Numbered from the stretch's first letter, positions 34,507 to 41,713 are shown. The stretch: DNA of 64,000 nucleotides from Clostridia bacterium (GCA_017428525.1 JAFRQQ010000002.1:62001-126000), one strand, 5' to 3'. Program-made: numbers and translations. The notes: generated by a model from the letters alone, not told the origin.

Positions 34507-35196
34507 TTATTCCTCCGTGATGGTCTTGTCCCACGCCGCCTGGAACTTTGCAAGGCCGTAATCCGTGAAGGCGTGGTAAAAGCTGTCTTTATAGACCTGC
34601 AGGCCGGCGGTCACGATATCGGCGCCCGCCACGGCGCAGTCGACGATCTGCTTGCCGTTGCGCACCGCCGCGCAGATGATCTGCGTGTTGCCGTAATAGC
34701 CGTAATTGGAGTAAATGTCAACGATGTCCTGAATGTACTGCGCGCAGTCCTCGCCGCTGTTTTCCTTCCAGCCGATGAAGGGAGAAACGAAGAGCGAACC
34801 GTTTTTCGCGGCGATCAGTGCCTGCGAGGCGGAGAAGACCAGCGTCAGATTCGTGCGCACGCCCTGCTGCTCCAGTCTGCGCGCCGCGGCGATGCCCGCT
34901 TCGGTGCAGGGGATCTTGATGACGAAATTCGGGCACATGGCGGCGATCTTCGCGCCCATGGCGACCATTTCATCCGCATCGTCCAGATGGGGGTTGATTT
35001 CCACGGAGATCGGAAACACGTCCCAGCCCTCGATGCCCTTTTCTTTCACGAAATCGGCCAGCTCGCCGATGACGGTGAAGAAGGGCTTGCCGCTGTTCAT
35101 GATGTGGTTCGGGTTGGTGGTGATGCCGTCGATGCCGAAGGTGTCATAGGCCTCGCGGATCTCATCGATTTTGGCGCTGTCAAGAAAATACTTCAT
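34507..35196 (-). CDS. TalC/MipB-type transaldolase, candidate sulfofructose transaldolase
   Basis: 229 residues, the short class of transaldolases and fructose-6-phosphate aldolases. FLDSAKIDEI and DGITTNPNHI form the N-terminal signature, VIKIPCTEAG carries the Schiff-base Lys (K94), and GVRTNLTLVFSASQALIAA follows. It is the first gene of the operon, 3 nt before the dehydrogenase gene. In Firmicutes sulfoglycolysis this enzyme cleaves 6-deoxy-6-sulfofructose, passing the C3 ketose part to glyceraldehyde-3-phosphate. The start at 35196 is the last in-frame ATG before the motif and has a weak ribosome site (AGGAAAGGATGGAACGAGGT). Confidence 0.82.
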   Translation of the reverse strand: MKYFLDSAKIDEIREAYDTFGIDGITTNPNHIMNSGKPFFTVIGELADFVKEKGIEGWDVFPISVEINPHLDDADEMVAMGAKIAAMCPNFVIKIPCTEAGIAAARRLEQQGVRTNLTLVFSASQALIAAKNGSLFVSPFIGWKENSGEDCAQYIQDIVDIYSNYGYYGNTQIICAAVRNGKQIVDCAVAGADIVTAGLQVYKDSFYHAFTDYGLAKFQAAWDKTITEE

Positions 35197-35248
35197 ACCT
35201 CGTTCCATCCTTTCCTGATGTTTGAAAAAATACAATGTATGCATTCAA

Positions 35249-35271
35249 ATTGATTAACGCTGTTAATCAAT
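35249..35271. promoter_or_regulatory. Perfect operator palindrome of the sugar operon
   Basis: ATTGATTAAC, 3 nt, GTTAATCAAT. It begins 3 nt downstream of the -10 box, over the expected transcription start, a position typical of repressor sites. Confidence 0.8.
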
Positions 35272-35274
35272 TGC

Positions 35275-35302
35275 ATTATAGCACGTTTTGGGCGTTTGTC
35301 AA
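35275..35302 (-). promoter_or_regulatory. Promoter of the transaldolase operon
   Basis: On the minus strand: TTGACA, 16 nt, TATAAT. Confidence 0.85.
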
Positions 35303-35365
35303 CCGCAAATCCGAATATTTTTTTCGCCGTCCGCGCGCGCGGTGCAAATAATTTGGTTCCCGCCC

Positions 35366-35394
35366 TTGCAAACGCGCCGTTTGTGCTTTATAAT
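35366..35394 (+). promoter_or_regulatory. Promoter of the GtrA-GH3 pair
   Basis: TTGCAA, 17 nt, TATAAT, 28 nt before the GtrA start. Confidence 0.75.
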
Positions 35395-35422
35395 GAGGAA
35401 AAAAGCAAGGAGGAGCCGCCGG

Positions 35423-35944
35423 ATGGGAAAAGAAAAAACACAGCCCTCAAACGCGAAAAAAGGGATCCTGCAATTCATCAAATATGCGCTCTTCGCCGCC
35501 TCGGCCGGGCTGATTCAGGTGCTCAGCTTCACGCTGCTCAATGAGATCGTGGTCAAAACGCCGCTGATTCAGAATGCGATGGCGTCCAGCCCGGGCTTTG
35601 CCCGCATCATGCAGAATGATTACGGTCCGATCTATCTGATCGCGCTGATTCTGTCGGTGCTCTGGAATTTCACCTTCAACCGAAAATTCACTTTCAAATC
35701 GGCCAACAATATCCCCATCGCCATGCTGAAGGTCTTCGGCTATTATCTGGTCTTTACGCCGGTTTCCGTTGTGCTGGGCAACTATTTCACTGCGAAATAC
35801 GCGTCCTTCCCTGCGATTGAATACATCGTGCTCGGCATCACCATGGTGATCAACATGGTCACGGAATTCCTGTTCCAGAAATTCATCGTATTCCGCAATT
35901 CGGAAAACACGGCGGTCACGAAAAAACAGGAGGAAGCAAAATGA
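35423..35944 (+). CDS. GtrA-family membrane protein
   Basis: 173 residues with four hydrophobic segments (about 18-36, 68-86, 102-122 and 132-150). LWNFTFNRKFTFKS and LFQKFIVFR are the typical GtrA motifs. The family is linked to moving lipid-bound sugars across the membrane or to sugar polymer decoration. The start follows AAGGAGGAG. Its stop overlaps the GH3 start (ATGA), so both are made together. Confidence 0.85.
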   Translation: MGKEKTQPSNAKKGILQFIKYALFAASAGLIQVLSFTLLNEIVVKTPLIQNAMASSPGFARIMQNDYGPIYLIALILSVLWNFTFNRKFTFKSANNIPIAMLKVFGYYLVFTPVSVVLGNYFTAKYASFPAIEYIVLGITMVINMVTEFLFQKFIVFRNSENTAVTKKQEEAK

Positions 35945-38010
35945 ATCTGCAAACGGCAAAAGCGCGCGCGAAGGAACTGGTCGCGCAGATGACGGCGGAA
36001 GAAAAAATGACGCAGCTGGTGTATAACGCGCCGGCGATCGAGCGGCTGGGCATTCAAGAATACAACTGGTGGAATGAAGCGCTGCACGGCGTGGCCCGCG
36101 CCGGCACGGCCACGGTGTTCCCGCAGGCGATCGCGATGGCGGCCGCCTTCAATCCCGCGCTGCTTGAAAATGTGGCGGAGATCATAGCGACCGAGGGCCG
36201 CGCGAAATACAACAACAGCGTCGCGCTGGGCGACCGCGATATTTTCAAGGGCCTGACCTACTGGTCGCCGAATATCAACCTTGTGCGCGATCCACGCTGG
36301 GGGCGCGGGCACGAAACCTACGGCGAGGATCCCTGCCTGACGGCCACGCTCGGCAAGGCCTTTGTGCGCGGACTGCAGGGGGAGGGGGACTACCTCAAGG
36401 CCTCTGCCTGCGTCAAGCATTTCGCGGCGCATTCCGGTCCCGAGGCGGAGCGTCACGGCTTCAACTCCGTCGTATCGAAAAAGGATCTGGCCGAAACCTA
36501 TCTGCCCGCGTTTGAGCAGACGGTCCGTGCCGGCGTGAGCGGCGTCATGGGCGCCTACAGCGCGATCAACGGCATTCCGGCCAACGCGCACCCCCTGATT
36601 GCGGAAACCGTGCGCGGCGACTGGGGCTTCGAGGGCTATTTCGTTTCCGACTGCGGCGCAATCAACGATATCTATCAGCATCATCATTATGTCGAAACTG
36701 CGCCGGAAGCGGCGGCCGTCTGCCTGAAGGCCGGCTGCGACCTGAACTGCGGCGACTGCTACGCCCATCTGATCGAGGCCTATGAGCAGGATCTGATCGA
36801 CGAGGACGATCTGACCGCGGCGGCCGAGCATCTCTTCACGATCCGCTATCTGCTCGGCGAATTCGAGCCGGAGCGCCCCTATGCCGACCTGCCTTATGAT
36901 CTGGTGGACTGCCCCGCGCACCGCGCGCAGAATCTGGCCGCGGCGCTGGAAACGGCGGTGCTGGTCAAAAACGAAAACGGCTTTTTGCCCCTCGACCCCG
37001 CAACCACGCAAAAGATCGGCGTGGTCGGCCCGAACGCGCTGTCCGTTTCCGCGCTCGAGGGCAACTACGAGGGCAAGGCCTCGGAATACATCACCGCAGC
37101 GGACGGCATCCGCCGCGTTTTCACCAATGCGGATCTGCGCGTTTCGCCCGGCTCCGTTTATCTCAATGCGGAAGCGAACCACTGGGACGGCAACCGCAAC
37201 ATGCTCTCCGACGGCGTGGCCGTGGCCAAGCGCAGCGACGTGACGATCCTCTGCCTCGGCCTGAATCCGCAGATCGAGGGCGAATGCGACGACAAGGAAG
37301 GCATTCAGCTGCCGGATGCGCAGCGTCAGCTGGCCGAAGCGGTCTGCGACGTATGCGAAAACGTCGTGGTGCTCCTGCTCTGCGGCAGCTCCGTGGATCT
37401 CGGCGAGAAAGTGCGCAGCCATGCCAAGGCGATCCTTTGCGGCTGGTATCCCGGCGCGCTGGGCGGTCTGGCGCTCGCAAAGCTGCTCGCCGGCGAGGCG
37501 AATCCCTGCGGCCGTCTGCCGCTCACCTTCTACAGTGCGGAGCGCCCGCTGCCGCCGATGGAGGATTACAGCATGGCCGGGCGCACCTATCGCTATCTGA
37601 CCGAAGCGCCGGTCTGGCCCTTCGGCTTCGGCCTGAGCTATACGACGGTGGAATATGAATCCGCCGCGGTTTCGGCCATGGACGAAACGTCCATCCTCCT
37701 GACCGCGACGCTGAAGAATACCGGCGCCCGCGCGGTCAATGAGAAGGTGCAGGTCTATGCCCGCTATACGGACAGCCGCACCGCAACGCCGAATTTCCAG
37801 CTTTGCGGCCTGCAGCCTTTGACGCTCGCGCCGGGCGAGGAGGCGACCGTGGCAATCCCGGTTGACCGCTACTGGATCAAGGCCGTCACGGAAGACGGTC
37901 AGCGCGTGGAGCCGGATGGCGAAATCACGCTGTTCATCGGCGGCAGCCAGCCGGACGAACGCAGCCGCGCCCTCGGCGCTCCCGCCTGCGTAGCCCTGGC
38001 GCTGCAGTAA
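35941..38010 (+). CDS. GH3 family beta-glycosidase (beta-xylosidase/beta-glucosidase type)
   Basis: 689 residues without a signal peptide. NWWNEALHGVARAGTATVFPQ is typical of the GH3 beta-xylosidase branch. KHFAAHSG and GYFVSDCGAINDIY carry the conserved His and the nucleophile Asp. The alpha/beta sandwich (GVVGPNA, ILCGWYPGALGG) and a C-terminal fibronectin-III-like domain follow. It would remove terminal beta-linked xylose or glucose from oligosaccharides in the cytosol. It is coupled to the GtrA gene. Confidence 0.88.
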   Translation: MNLQTAKARAKELVAQMTAEEKMTQLVYNAPAIERLGIQEYNWWNEALHGVARAGTATVFPQAIAMAAAFNPALLENVAEIIATEGRAKYNNSVALGDRDIFKGLTYWSPNINLVRDPRWGRGHETYGEDPCLTATLGKAFVRGLQGEGDYLKASACVKHFAAHSGPEAERHGFNSVVSKKDLAETYLPAFEQTVRAGVSGVMGAYSAINGIPANAHPLIAETVRGDWGFEGYFVSDCGAINDIYQHHHYVETAPEAAAVCLKAGCDLNCGDCYAHLIEAYEQDLIDEDDLTAAAEHLFTIRYLLGEFEPERPYADLPYDLVDCPAHRAQNLAAALETAVLVKNENGFLPLDPATTQKIGVVGPNALSVSALEGNYEGKASEYITAADGIRRVFTNADLRVSPGSVYLNAEANHWDGNRNMLSDGVAVAKRSDVTILCLGLNPQIEGECDDKEGIQLPDAQRQLAEAVCDVCENVVVLLLCGSSVDLGEKVRSHAKAILCGWYPGALGGLALAKLLAGEANPCGRLPLTFYSAERPLPPMEDYSMAGRTYRYLTEAPVWPFGFGLSYTTVEYESAAVSAMDETSILLTATLKNTGARAVNEKVQVYARYTDSRTATPNFQLCGLQPLTLAPGEEATVAIPVDRYWIKAVTEDGQRVEPDGEITLFIGGSQPDERSRALGAPACVALALQ

Positions 38011-38141
38011 CCCCGCGTCAACGCAAAAACAGCAGAATGTAAAGGGATTTTACTTTACAAACCGGTTTTTTCACCGCCCCGTCGGCGCAAACGCATGTGC
38101 GCGCGCCGGCTCGGACGGGAAGGAATCCACAGATTCACGGC

Positions 38142-38173
38142 ATCCGGCGCGGCTTCGGCTGCGCCGGATTTTC
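38142..38173 (+). terminator. Terminator after the GH3 gene
   Basis: ATCCGGCGC pairs with GCGCCGGAT (9 bp), followed by TTTCT. The 306-nt gap 38011-38316 otherwise holds only this hairpin and the next promoter. Confidence 0.7.
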
Positions 38174-38219
38174 TCGCGTGAGGAGAATCGCCGGTCTGCA
38201 GTCGGCGCGCAGGTTTTTG

Positions 38220-38248
38220 TTGAATATTGAAAAAAACTGTGCTATAAT
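38220..38248 (+). promoter_or_regulatory. Promoter of the WYL pair
   Basis: TTGAAT, 17 nt, TATAAT, 68 nt before the first WYL gene. Confidence 0.7.
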
Positions 38249-38316
38249 TCATGCAATCGCCGTAAACGAGTGCTATCAGATCAACAGTTAGACCCGAACG
38301 AAAGGCAGGTGAGAGG

Positions 38317-39561
38317 ATGGCATACAGCGAGCTGATTAAGAATTTCGACAGAGTCCGCGACTACATGCGGGATTTCTATGTTTACGGCTTCAAGAGCCGC
38401 AGCGAATATGATAAAAAGAGCGCGCGCTCCTATGACGACGAGCGCCGCCGGATGGAAAGCTGGCTCGGCGACTATATGGGCTTTCGGCAGACCGAGGACG
38501 GCAAGCATGTCTTTCTCTCGATCGACAGCCGCCTTTCGCGCCATAATCCGCTGTTCCGGGCGTGGAAAACCAAGAGCTTCACGGACGGCGACATCACCCT
38601 GCATTTCATCCTCTTTGATATTCTCAGCGATCCCGACGTCGAAATGACGGTCGGCGAGCTCTGCGACGCGATCCATGACGATTATCTTTCCGGCTTTGAC
38701 GAGCCGATGAGCTTTGACGAATCCACCGTGCGCAAAAAGCTCAAGGAATACACCGGCGAGGGCATTCTTTCCGCGCGCAGAATCGGCCGGTCCGTTTATT
38801 ACAGCCGCGTGCCCGACGCCGAGCTGGAATGTACCGACGCGCTGAATTTCTTTTCCGAGGTCGCGCCCTGCGGCGTGATCGGTTCGTTTCTGCTCGACAA
38901 GGTTGCGCCGGAGGATGAGATTTTTTCCTTCAAGCATCACTATATCACCCAGACGCTGGACAGCGGCATCCTCTGCGCGCTGTTTGACGCCATGCACCGG
39001 AAGGCGGCGGTCACGGTGCAGAATATCTCGCAGCGCACGAAAGAGTGTAAGGAATTCCGTCTGGTGCCGCTGCGCATCCTGATCAGCGTGCAGAACGGGC
39101 GGCAGCATCTGCTGGCGTTCCATATCGACAAGGGCTGCCTGATGACCCTGCGCGTCGACTACATCCGTTCGGTGGAAATCGGCGAAGCATTCCCGGAGTA
39201 TGACAGCCTGCGCAAATGGGGCAACCGGATTCAGGCGCATCTCTGGGGCGTGAGCGCGCACAAGAAGCGCAGCACGCTCGAGCATATCGAATTCACGGTC
39301 TGCTACGAGGAAGACGAGCAGCACATCCCCCTGCGTCTGGAGCGGGAAAAGCGCTGCGGCAAGGTCGAACGCATCGATGCGCGGCACGCGCGCTTCACCG
39401 CCGACGTTTCCGACAGCAACGAGCTCCTGCCCTGGATGCGCACATTCATCTGCAGGATCACGGCGCTGCAGATGACCAACCGCGCGGTGGAAGAAACATT
39501 CCGGAAGGATCTGGAAGATCTGTATCGCCTCTACGAAATCGACGGAGGTGACGACGGATGA
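38317..39561 (+). CDS. WYL-domain transcriptional regulator 1
   Basis: 414 residues. A predicted winged-helix region (about 105-165: MTVGELCDAIHDDY, DESTVRKKLKEYTGEGIL) precedes a WYL region (about 200-330) with VPLRILISVQNGRQHLLAFHID and an R-Y-I/R segment RVDYIRSVE. WYL domains bind nucleic-acid-derived or nucleotide ligands and regulate defence and repair genes. The gene overlaps the next WYL gene by 4 nt. It precedes the RNA array, DUF2828 and rtcB in the same direction and probably senses the trigger for them. Confidence 0.8.
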   Translation: MAYSELIKNFDRVRDYMRDFYVYGFKSRSEYDKKSARSYDDERRRMESWLGDYMGFRQTEDGKHVFLSIDSRLSRHNPLFRAWKTKSFTDGDITLHFILFDILSDPDVEMTVGELCDAIHDDYLSGFDEPMSFDESTVRKKLKEYTGEGILSARRIGRSVYYSRVPDAELECTDALNFFSEVAPCGVIGSFLLDKVAPEDEIFSFKHHYITQTLDSGILCALFDAMHRKAAVTVQNISQRTKECKEFRLVPLRILISVQNGRQHLLAFHIDKGCLMTLRVDYIRSVEIGEAFPEYDSLRKWGNRIQAHLWGVSAHKKRSTLEHIEFTVCYEEDEQHIPLRLEREKRCGKVERIDARHARFTADVSDSNELLPWMRTFICRITALQMTNRAVEETFRKDLEDLYRLYEIDGGDDG

Positions 39562-40460
39562 TCTTCAGCGAATTATATAATGTTTATTACAACGCGGTGG
39601 CGAAGATCCTTGCCGAAGCGGTCGCCGGGACGCTCGATGAAAAGCGGCTGAACGAAATCGTGGAGCAGGCGGCCTTCGGCGAGAGCTTTCTCACCATTCT
39701 TCCGGCGCTGAAGGCGCAGAAGTGGCAGCTGCTGCACGCCGACCGTTCCACGCCCCTGCGCCACAGTCCGACCATGCCGCTCACCGAGCTCGAGAAGCGC
39801 TGGCTCAAGGCGATCTCGCTTGACAGGCGCATCCAGCTGTTTGATCTGGATTTCTCCGGGCTGGAGGCGGTGGAGCCGCTCTTCACCGAAGAGGATTACA
39901 TCATCTATGATCAATGCAACGACGGCGATCCCTATGAGGATGCGGAATATATCGCGCATTTCCGGCTGGTCCTCGACGCGATCAGAAACCGGTATCCGCT
40001 GCACATGGTCATTCAGAACCGCCACGGCGTGCCCGTGACGATGAATGTGCTTCCCGAAGCGCTGGAGTATTCCGAAAAGGATGATAAATTCCGCGTCATC
40101 GCCCGTTCCACCGGTGCGGCGGTGATCAACGTCGCCCGGATCCGGTCCTGCGAACGGTATCGGGGCGGCAGACTGCGCGTGAGCGCCCGGGAACCGCAGA
40201 TGCGCACGCTTGTGTTTGACGTCACGGATGAACGCAACGCGCTCGAGCGCACAATGCTCCACTTTGCGCATTTTGAGAAGCAGACGGAGCGCATCGGCGA
40301 AAACCTGTATCGGGTGACGCTGCATTATAACCGGGAGGACGAAACGGAGCTTGTGATCCGGATCCTATCCTTCGGGCCGAAGATCCGGGTCGTTGCGCCG
40401 GAATCCTTCATCCAACTGATCAAAGAACGGTTAAAAAGACAAAAAAGTTGCGATTTGTGA
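39558..40460 (+). CDS. WYL-domain transcriptional regulator 2
   Basis: 300 residues, a shorter partner of the preceding WYL protein. The N-terminal 85 residues form a helical region (EQAAFGESFLTILPALKAQKW), and the WYL-like part covers about 130-215 (AIRNRYPLHMVIQNRHG, VLPEALEYSEKDDKFRVIAR). The last part resembles the WCX domain (RVTLHYNREDETELVIRIL, IKERLKRQ). Coupled translation with regulator 1 suggests a hetero-oligomer. A strong terminator overlaps its stop codon. Confidence 0.78.
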   Translation: MIFSELYNVYYNAVAKILAEAVAGTLDEKRLNEIVEQAAFGESFLTILPALKAQKWQLLHADRSTPLRHSPTMPLTELEKRWLKAISLDRRIQLFDLDFSGLEAVEPLFTEEDYIIYDQCNDGDPYEDAEYIAHFRLVLDAIRNRYPLHMVIQNRHGVPVTMNVLPEALEYSEKDDKFRVIARSTGAAVINVARIRSCERYRGGRLRVSAREPQMRTLVFDVTDERNALERTMLHFAHFEKQTERIGENLYRVTLHYNREDETELVIRILSFGPKIRVVAPESFIQLIKERLKRQKSCDL

Positions 40461-40489
40461 GCAAAAATCACAAGTTCGCAACTTTTTTT
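40446..40489 (+). terminator. Strong terminator overlapping the WYL2 stop
   Basis: AGTTGCGA and TCGCAACT pair, with an inner TTGTGA/TCACAA helix, followed by a run of T. It isolates the WYL transcript from the RNA array downstream, so the array needs its own promoter. A TAAAAT box at 40515-40520 is the only candidate seen, without a good -35. Confidence 0.9.
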
Positions 40490-40503
40490 CCGTGAAAAAT
40501 ACG

Positions 40504-40619
40504 GCTGCGGGTGCTAAAATTTGGTTGCAGGCGCGGCCCAACGGCAATTGGAGCCTATTTCCGCTGCACCTGCCGCCGCGCGGCAGACTTTAACTCTGTT
40601 TGCGCGGCGTTCCCGCAGC
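40504..40619 (+). ncRNA. Array RNA unit 1
   Basis: GCTGCGGG (40504-40511) and CCCGCAGC (40612-40619) close the unit. Inside are GGC-CCAA/TTGG-GCC around ACGGCAA, and a second arm CGCCGCGC/GCGCGGCG (40574-40581, 40602-40609) topped by a tRNA-anticodon-like arm: CAGA, 7-nt loop CTTTAAC, TCTG, with UUA at the anticodon position. It shares ACGGCAATTGGAGCCTATT (40541-40559) with unit 2. Confidence 0.6.
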
Positions 40620-40811
40620 GCGGGGAAGAACGGACGGATCCCTGTTTGATGAAAACAGCCGGTTCCTGCAAAACTGCCGAAATACCGTTGATCGGTGGTA
40701 CGGCAGACCGTAATTGTCTGTCTGGCTTCAGGATCTGTAGGACAGACAGGGTACGGCGGCCGCGCTTGTTCGGCAGAAGACATAGGAACACCTTTCCCGC
40801 ACTGCGTATGG
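40620..40811 (+). other. Structured spacer between array units 1 and 2
   Basis: No protein gene is seen. Several hairpins are present: CTGTTT/AAACAG (40642-40658), TGCCG/CGGCA (40676-40705), and GTCTGTC/GACAGAC (40716-40747), the last of which can alternate with a 5-bp arm CAGAC/GTCTG with a 7-nt loop. It may hold a further unit whose ends I cannot fix. Confidence 0.4.
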
Positions 40812-40893
40812 ATCCCCTAACGGCAATCGGAGCCTATTGTGGGGATTTGTACTTCTCGCCGCGCGGCGGTCTTGAAAACCGACCGCGCGGCGA
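40812..40893 (+). ncRNA. Array RNA unit 2, with tRNA-Ser(UGA)-like anticodon arm
   Basis: ATCCCC/GGGGAT (40812-40817, 40841-40846) encloses the repeat ACGGCAATCGGAGCCTATT (40820-40838). Then an 11-bp helix (40856-40866 with 40883-40893) carries CGGT, loop CTTGAAA, ACCG. That arm is the usual anticodon arm of bacterial tRNA-Ser(UGA), including U33 and A37. Confidence 0.62.
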
Positions 40894-40938
40894 AAGACGA
40901 CCGATCGGCCGTCAATTCTTATTTGAGGGCCGGGGGAA

Positions 40939-41020
40939 AAGATACCGACAGCAATCCCGCCATCCGAATGCCGGAGCAATCGTTCACGATTCCCGGAGGT
41001 TGATGAAAAAACGGTATCTT
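40939..41020 (+). ncRNA. Array RNA unit A
   Basis: AAGATACCG and CGGTATCTT form a 9-bp closing helix. ACAGCAAT follows the 5' strand directly (40948-40955). Inside, CCGG..CCGG and AATCG/CGATT with a UUCA loop stack into an arm. Confidence 0.65.
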
Positions 41021-41029
41021 GACGGAAGA

Positions 41030-41134
41030 AAAGCGCAGACAGCAATGAAAGGATTTGCGACAGCTCCACGGGGAGCACTTGACTGATAATCAAGCAACCG
41101 CGGGTTCGACTCCCGCTTGCAAAAAACGCGCTTT
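41030..41134 (+). ncRNA. Array RNA unit B, enclosing a tRNA-Ile-like cloverleaf
   Basis: AAAGCGC and GCGCTTT close the unit; ACAGCAAT is at 41039-41046. The inner 41054-41123 folds as a 70-nt cloverleaf: acceptor TTTGCGA/TTGCAAA (7 bp), D-arm GCTCC/GGAGC with only a 4-nt loop, anticodon arm CTTGA-CTGATAA-TCAAG with GAU, 5-nt variable region, and T-arm GCGGG-TTCGACT-CCCGC with a canonical T-loop. The D-loop lacks GG and no CCA is encoded, so it is a tRNA mimic and not a working tRNA gene by ordinary criteria. Confidence 0.75.
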
Positions 41135-41140
41135 GAACAA

Positions 41141-41231
41141 AAGATGCACACAAACCCTGGTGACCGTTTAACGGTGGGTCACACCCTGCGGCAGGCATGC
41201 CAAGGGGATGAGGGAAACATTTTCGCATCTT
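41141..41231 (+). ncRNA. Array RNA unit C
   Basis: AAGATGC and GCATCTT form the closing helix. The 5' inner motif is ACACAAA, a variant of the array motif. A GTGACC/GGTCAC arm capped by ACCG..CGGT (loop with UUUAA) lies inside, then CCCT..AGGG. Confidence 0.6.
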
Positions 41232-41237
41232 GCAATC

Positions 41238-41298
41238 AGACGCTGACAGCAGAAAATGTGGAACCGGAATGCGTGCCGGTCTTGATCACACGGCGTCT
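41238..41298 (+). ncRNA. Array RNA unit D
   Basis: AGACGC and GCGTCT form a 6-bp closing helix; ACAGCAGA starts at 41246. An ACCGG/CCGGT arm lies inside. It is short and less certain than its neighbours. Confidence 0.5.
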
Positions 41299-41318
41299 TG
41301 GCCGGGCAACCGGCAACT

Positions 41319-41399
41319 AAGGCACACACAGCAATGGATTGATAATCTGGATGGGTCAGCACCGGACAGTGCGGACACCCTACTTATTTTTTGTGCCTT
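41319..41399 (+). ncRNA. Array RNA unit E
   Basis: AAGGCAC and GTGCCTT form the closing helix; ACAGCAAT is at 41328-41335. A short arm with loop TTGATAA (GAU at the anticodon position) follows, then nested GGGT..ACCC and GCAC/GTGC helices. Confidence 0.62.
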
Positions 41400-41522
41400 G
41401 CTTCCGGCTTGTGTTTGGCGAGTCACGCAGTTTTACTCCCGGATACAGGCCGGATCAGATCGTTCATTCCGCGCCCGGACAGCATCGGGCGCTGATGATA
41501 ACCCCGCGGGGGTCTTGCGGAA
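41400..41522 (+). other. Structured spacer between units E and F
   Basis: It contains a 7-bp hairpin GCGCCCG/CGGGCGC (41471-41492) whose loop is GACAGCAT, a near copy of the array motif, and the self-complementary CCCCGCGGGG. No protein gene is seen. Confidence 0.4.
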
Positions 41523-41602
41523 AAGGCACACGCAGCAATGCGCTGTCGGCGATAGAGCGGTGAGAGCCGCTCGGCGGGCTCATACCCCGATTACGGTGCC
41601 TT
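41523..41602 (+). ncRNA. Array RNA unit F, with tRNA-fMet-like anticodon arm
   Basis: AAGGCAC and GTGCCTT close the unit, identical to unit E; GCAGCAAT is at 41532-41539. Inside, GAGCGG/CCGCTC resembles a D-arm, and CGGG-CTCATAC-CCCG is an anticodon arm with CAU, close to that of initiator tRNA. There is no T-arm. Confidence 0.62.
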
Positions 41603-41624
41603 GCGTTCCCGTCCCCGCATCAAA

Positions 41625-41713
41625 AAGGTGCAAACAGCAATCGAGATCTGACCGAATCATACGGACTTCCCGACGCTGCAATCCGCAGACGTCGCAGTGA
41701 CTCATTGCACCTT
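41625..41713 (+). ncRNA. Array RNA unit G
   Basis: AAGGTGCA and TGCACCTT form an 8-bp closing helix; ACAGCAAT is at 41634-41641. Inside, CCG..CGG with a 7-nt loop and CGACG-CTGC/GCAG-CGTCG arms are present. The 3' strand is followed by GTTTTT, which could end or process the RNA. Confidence 0.65.

Noticed and set aside
40511..40560. Sigma-54 promoter before the RNA array, by analogy with RtcR-controlled rtcBA operons
   Set aside because: TTGGTTGCA is present but the TGGCAC-N5-TTGC pattern is not, and the nearby regulators are WYL proteins, not RtcR.
40511..41086. Protein-coding frames across the RNA array, such as a 191-codon plus-strand frame
   Set aside because: No ribosome site, Arg/Cys-rich translation, and the DNA is better explained by the paired RNA helices.
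41054..41123. Ordinary tRNA-Ile gene
   Set aside because: The D-loop has only 4 nt without the GG needed for the elbow, no C at the D/T contacts can be matched, and it is enclosed in another helix within a repeat array. It is reported as a tRNA mimic.
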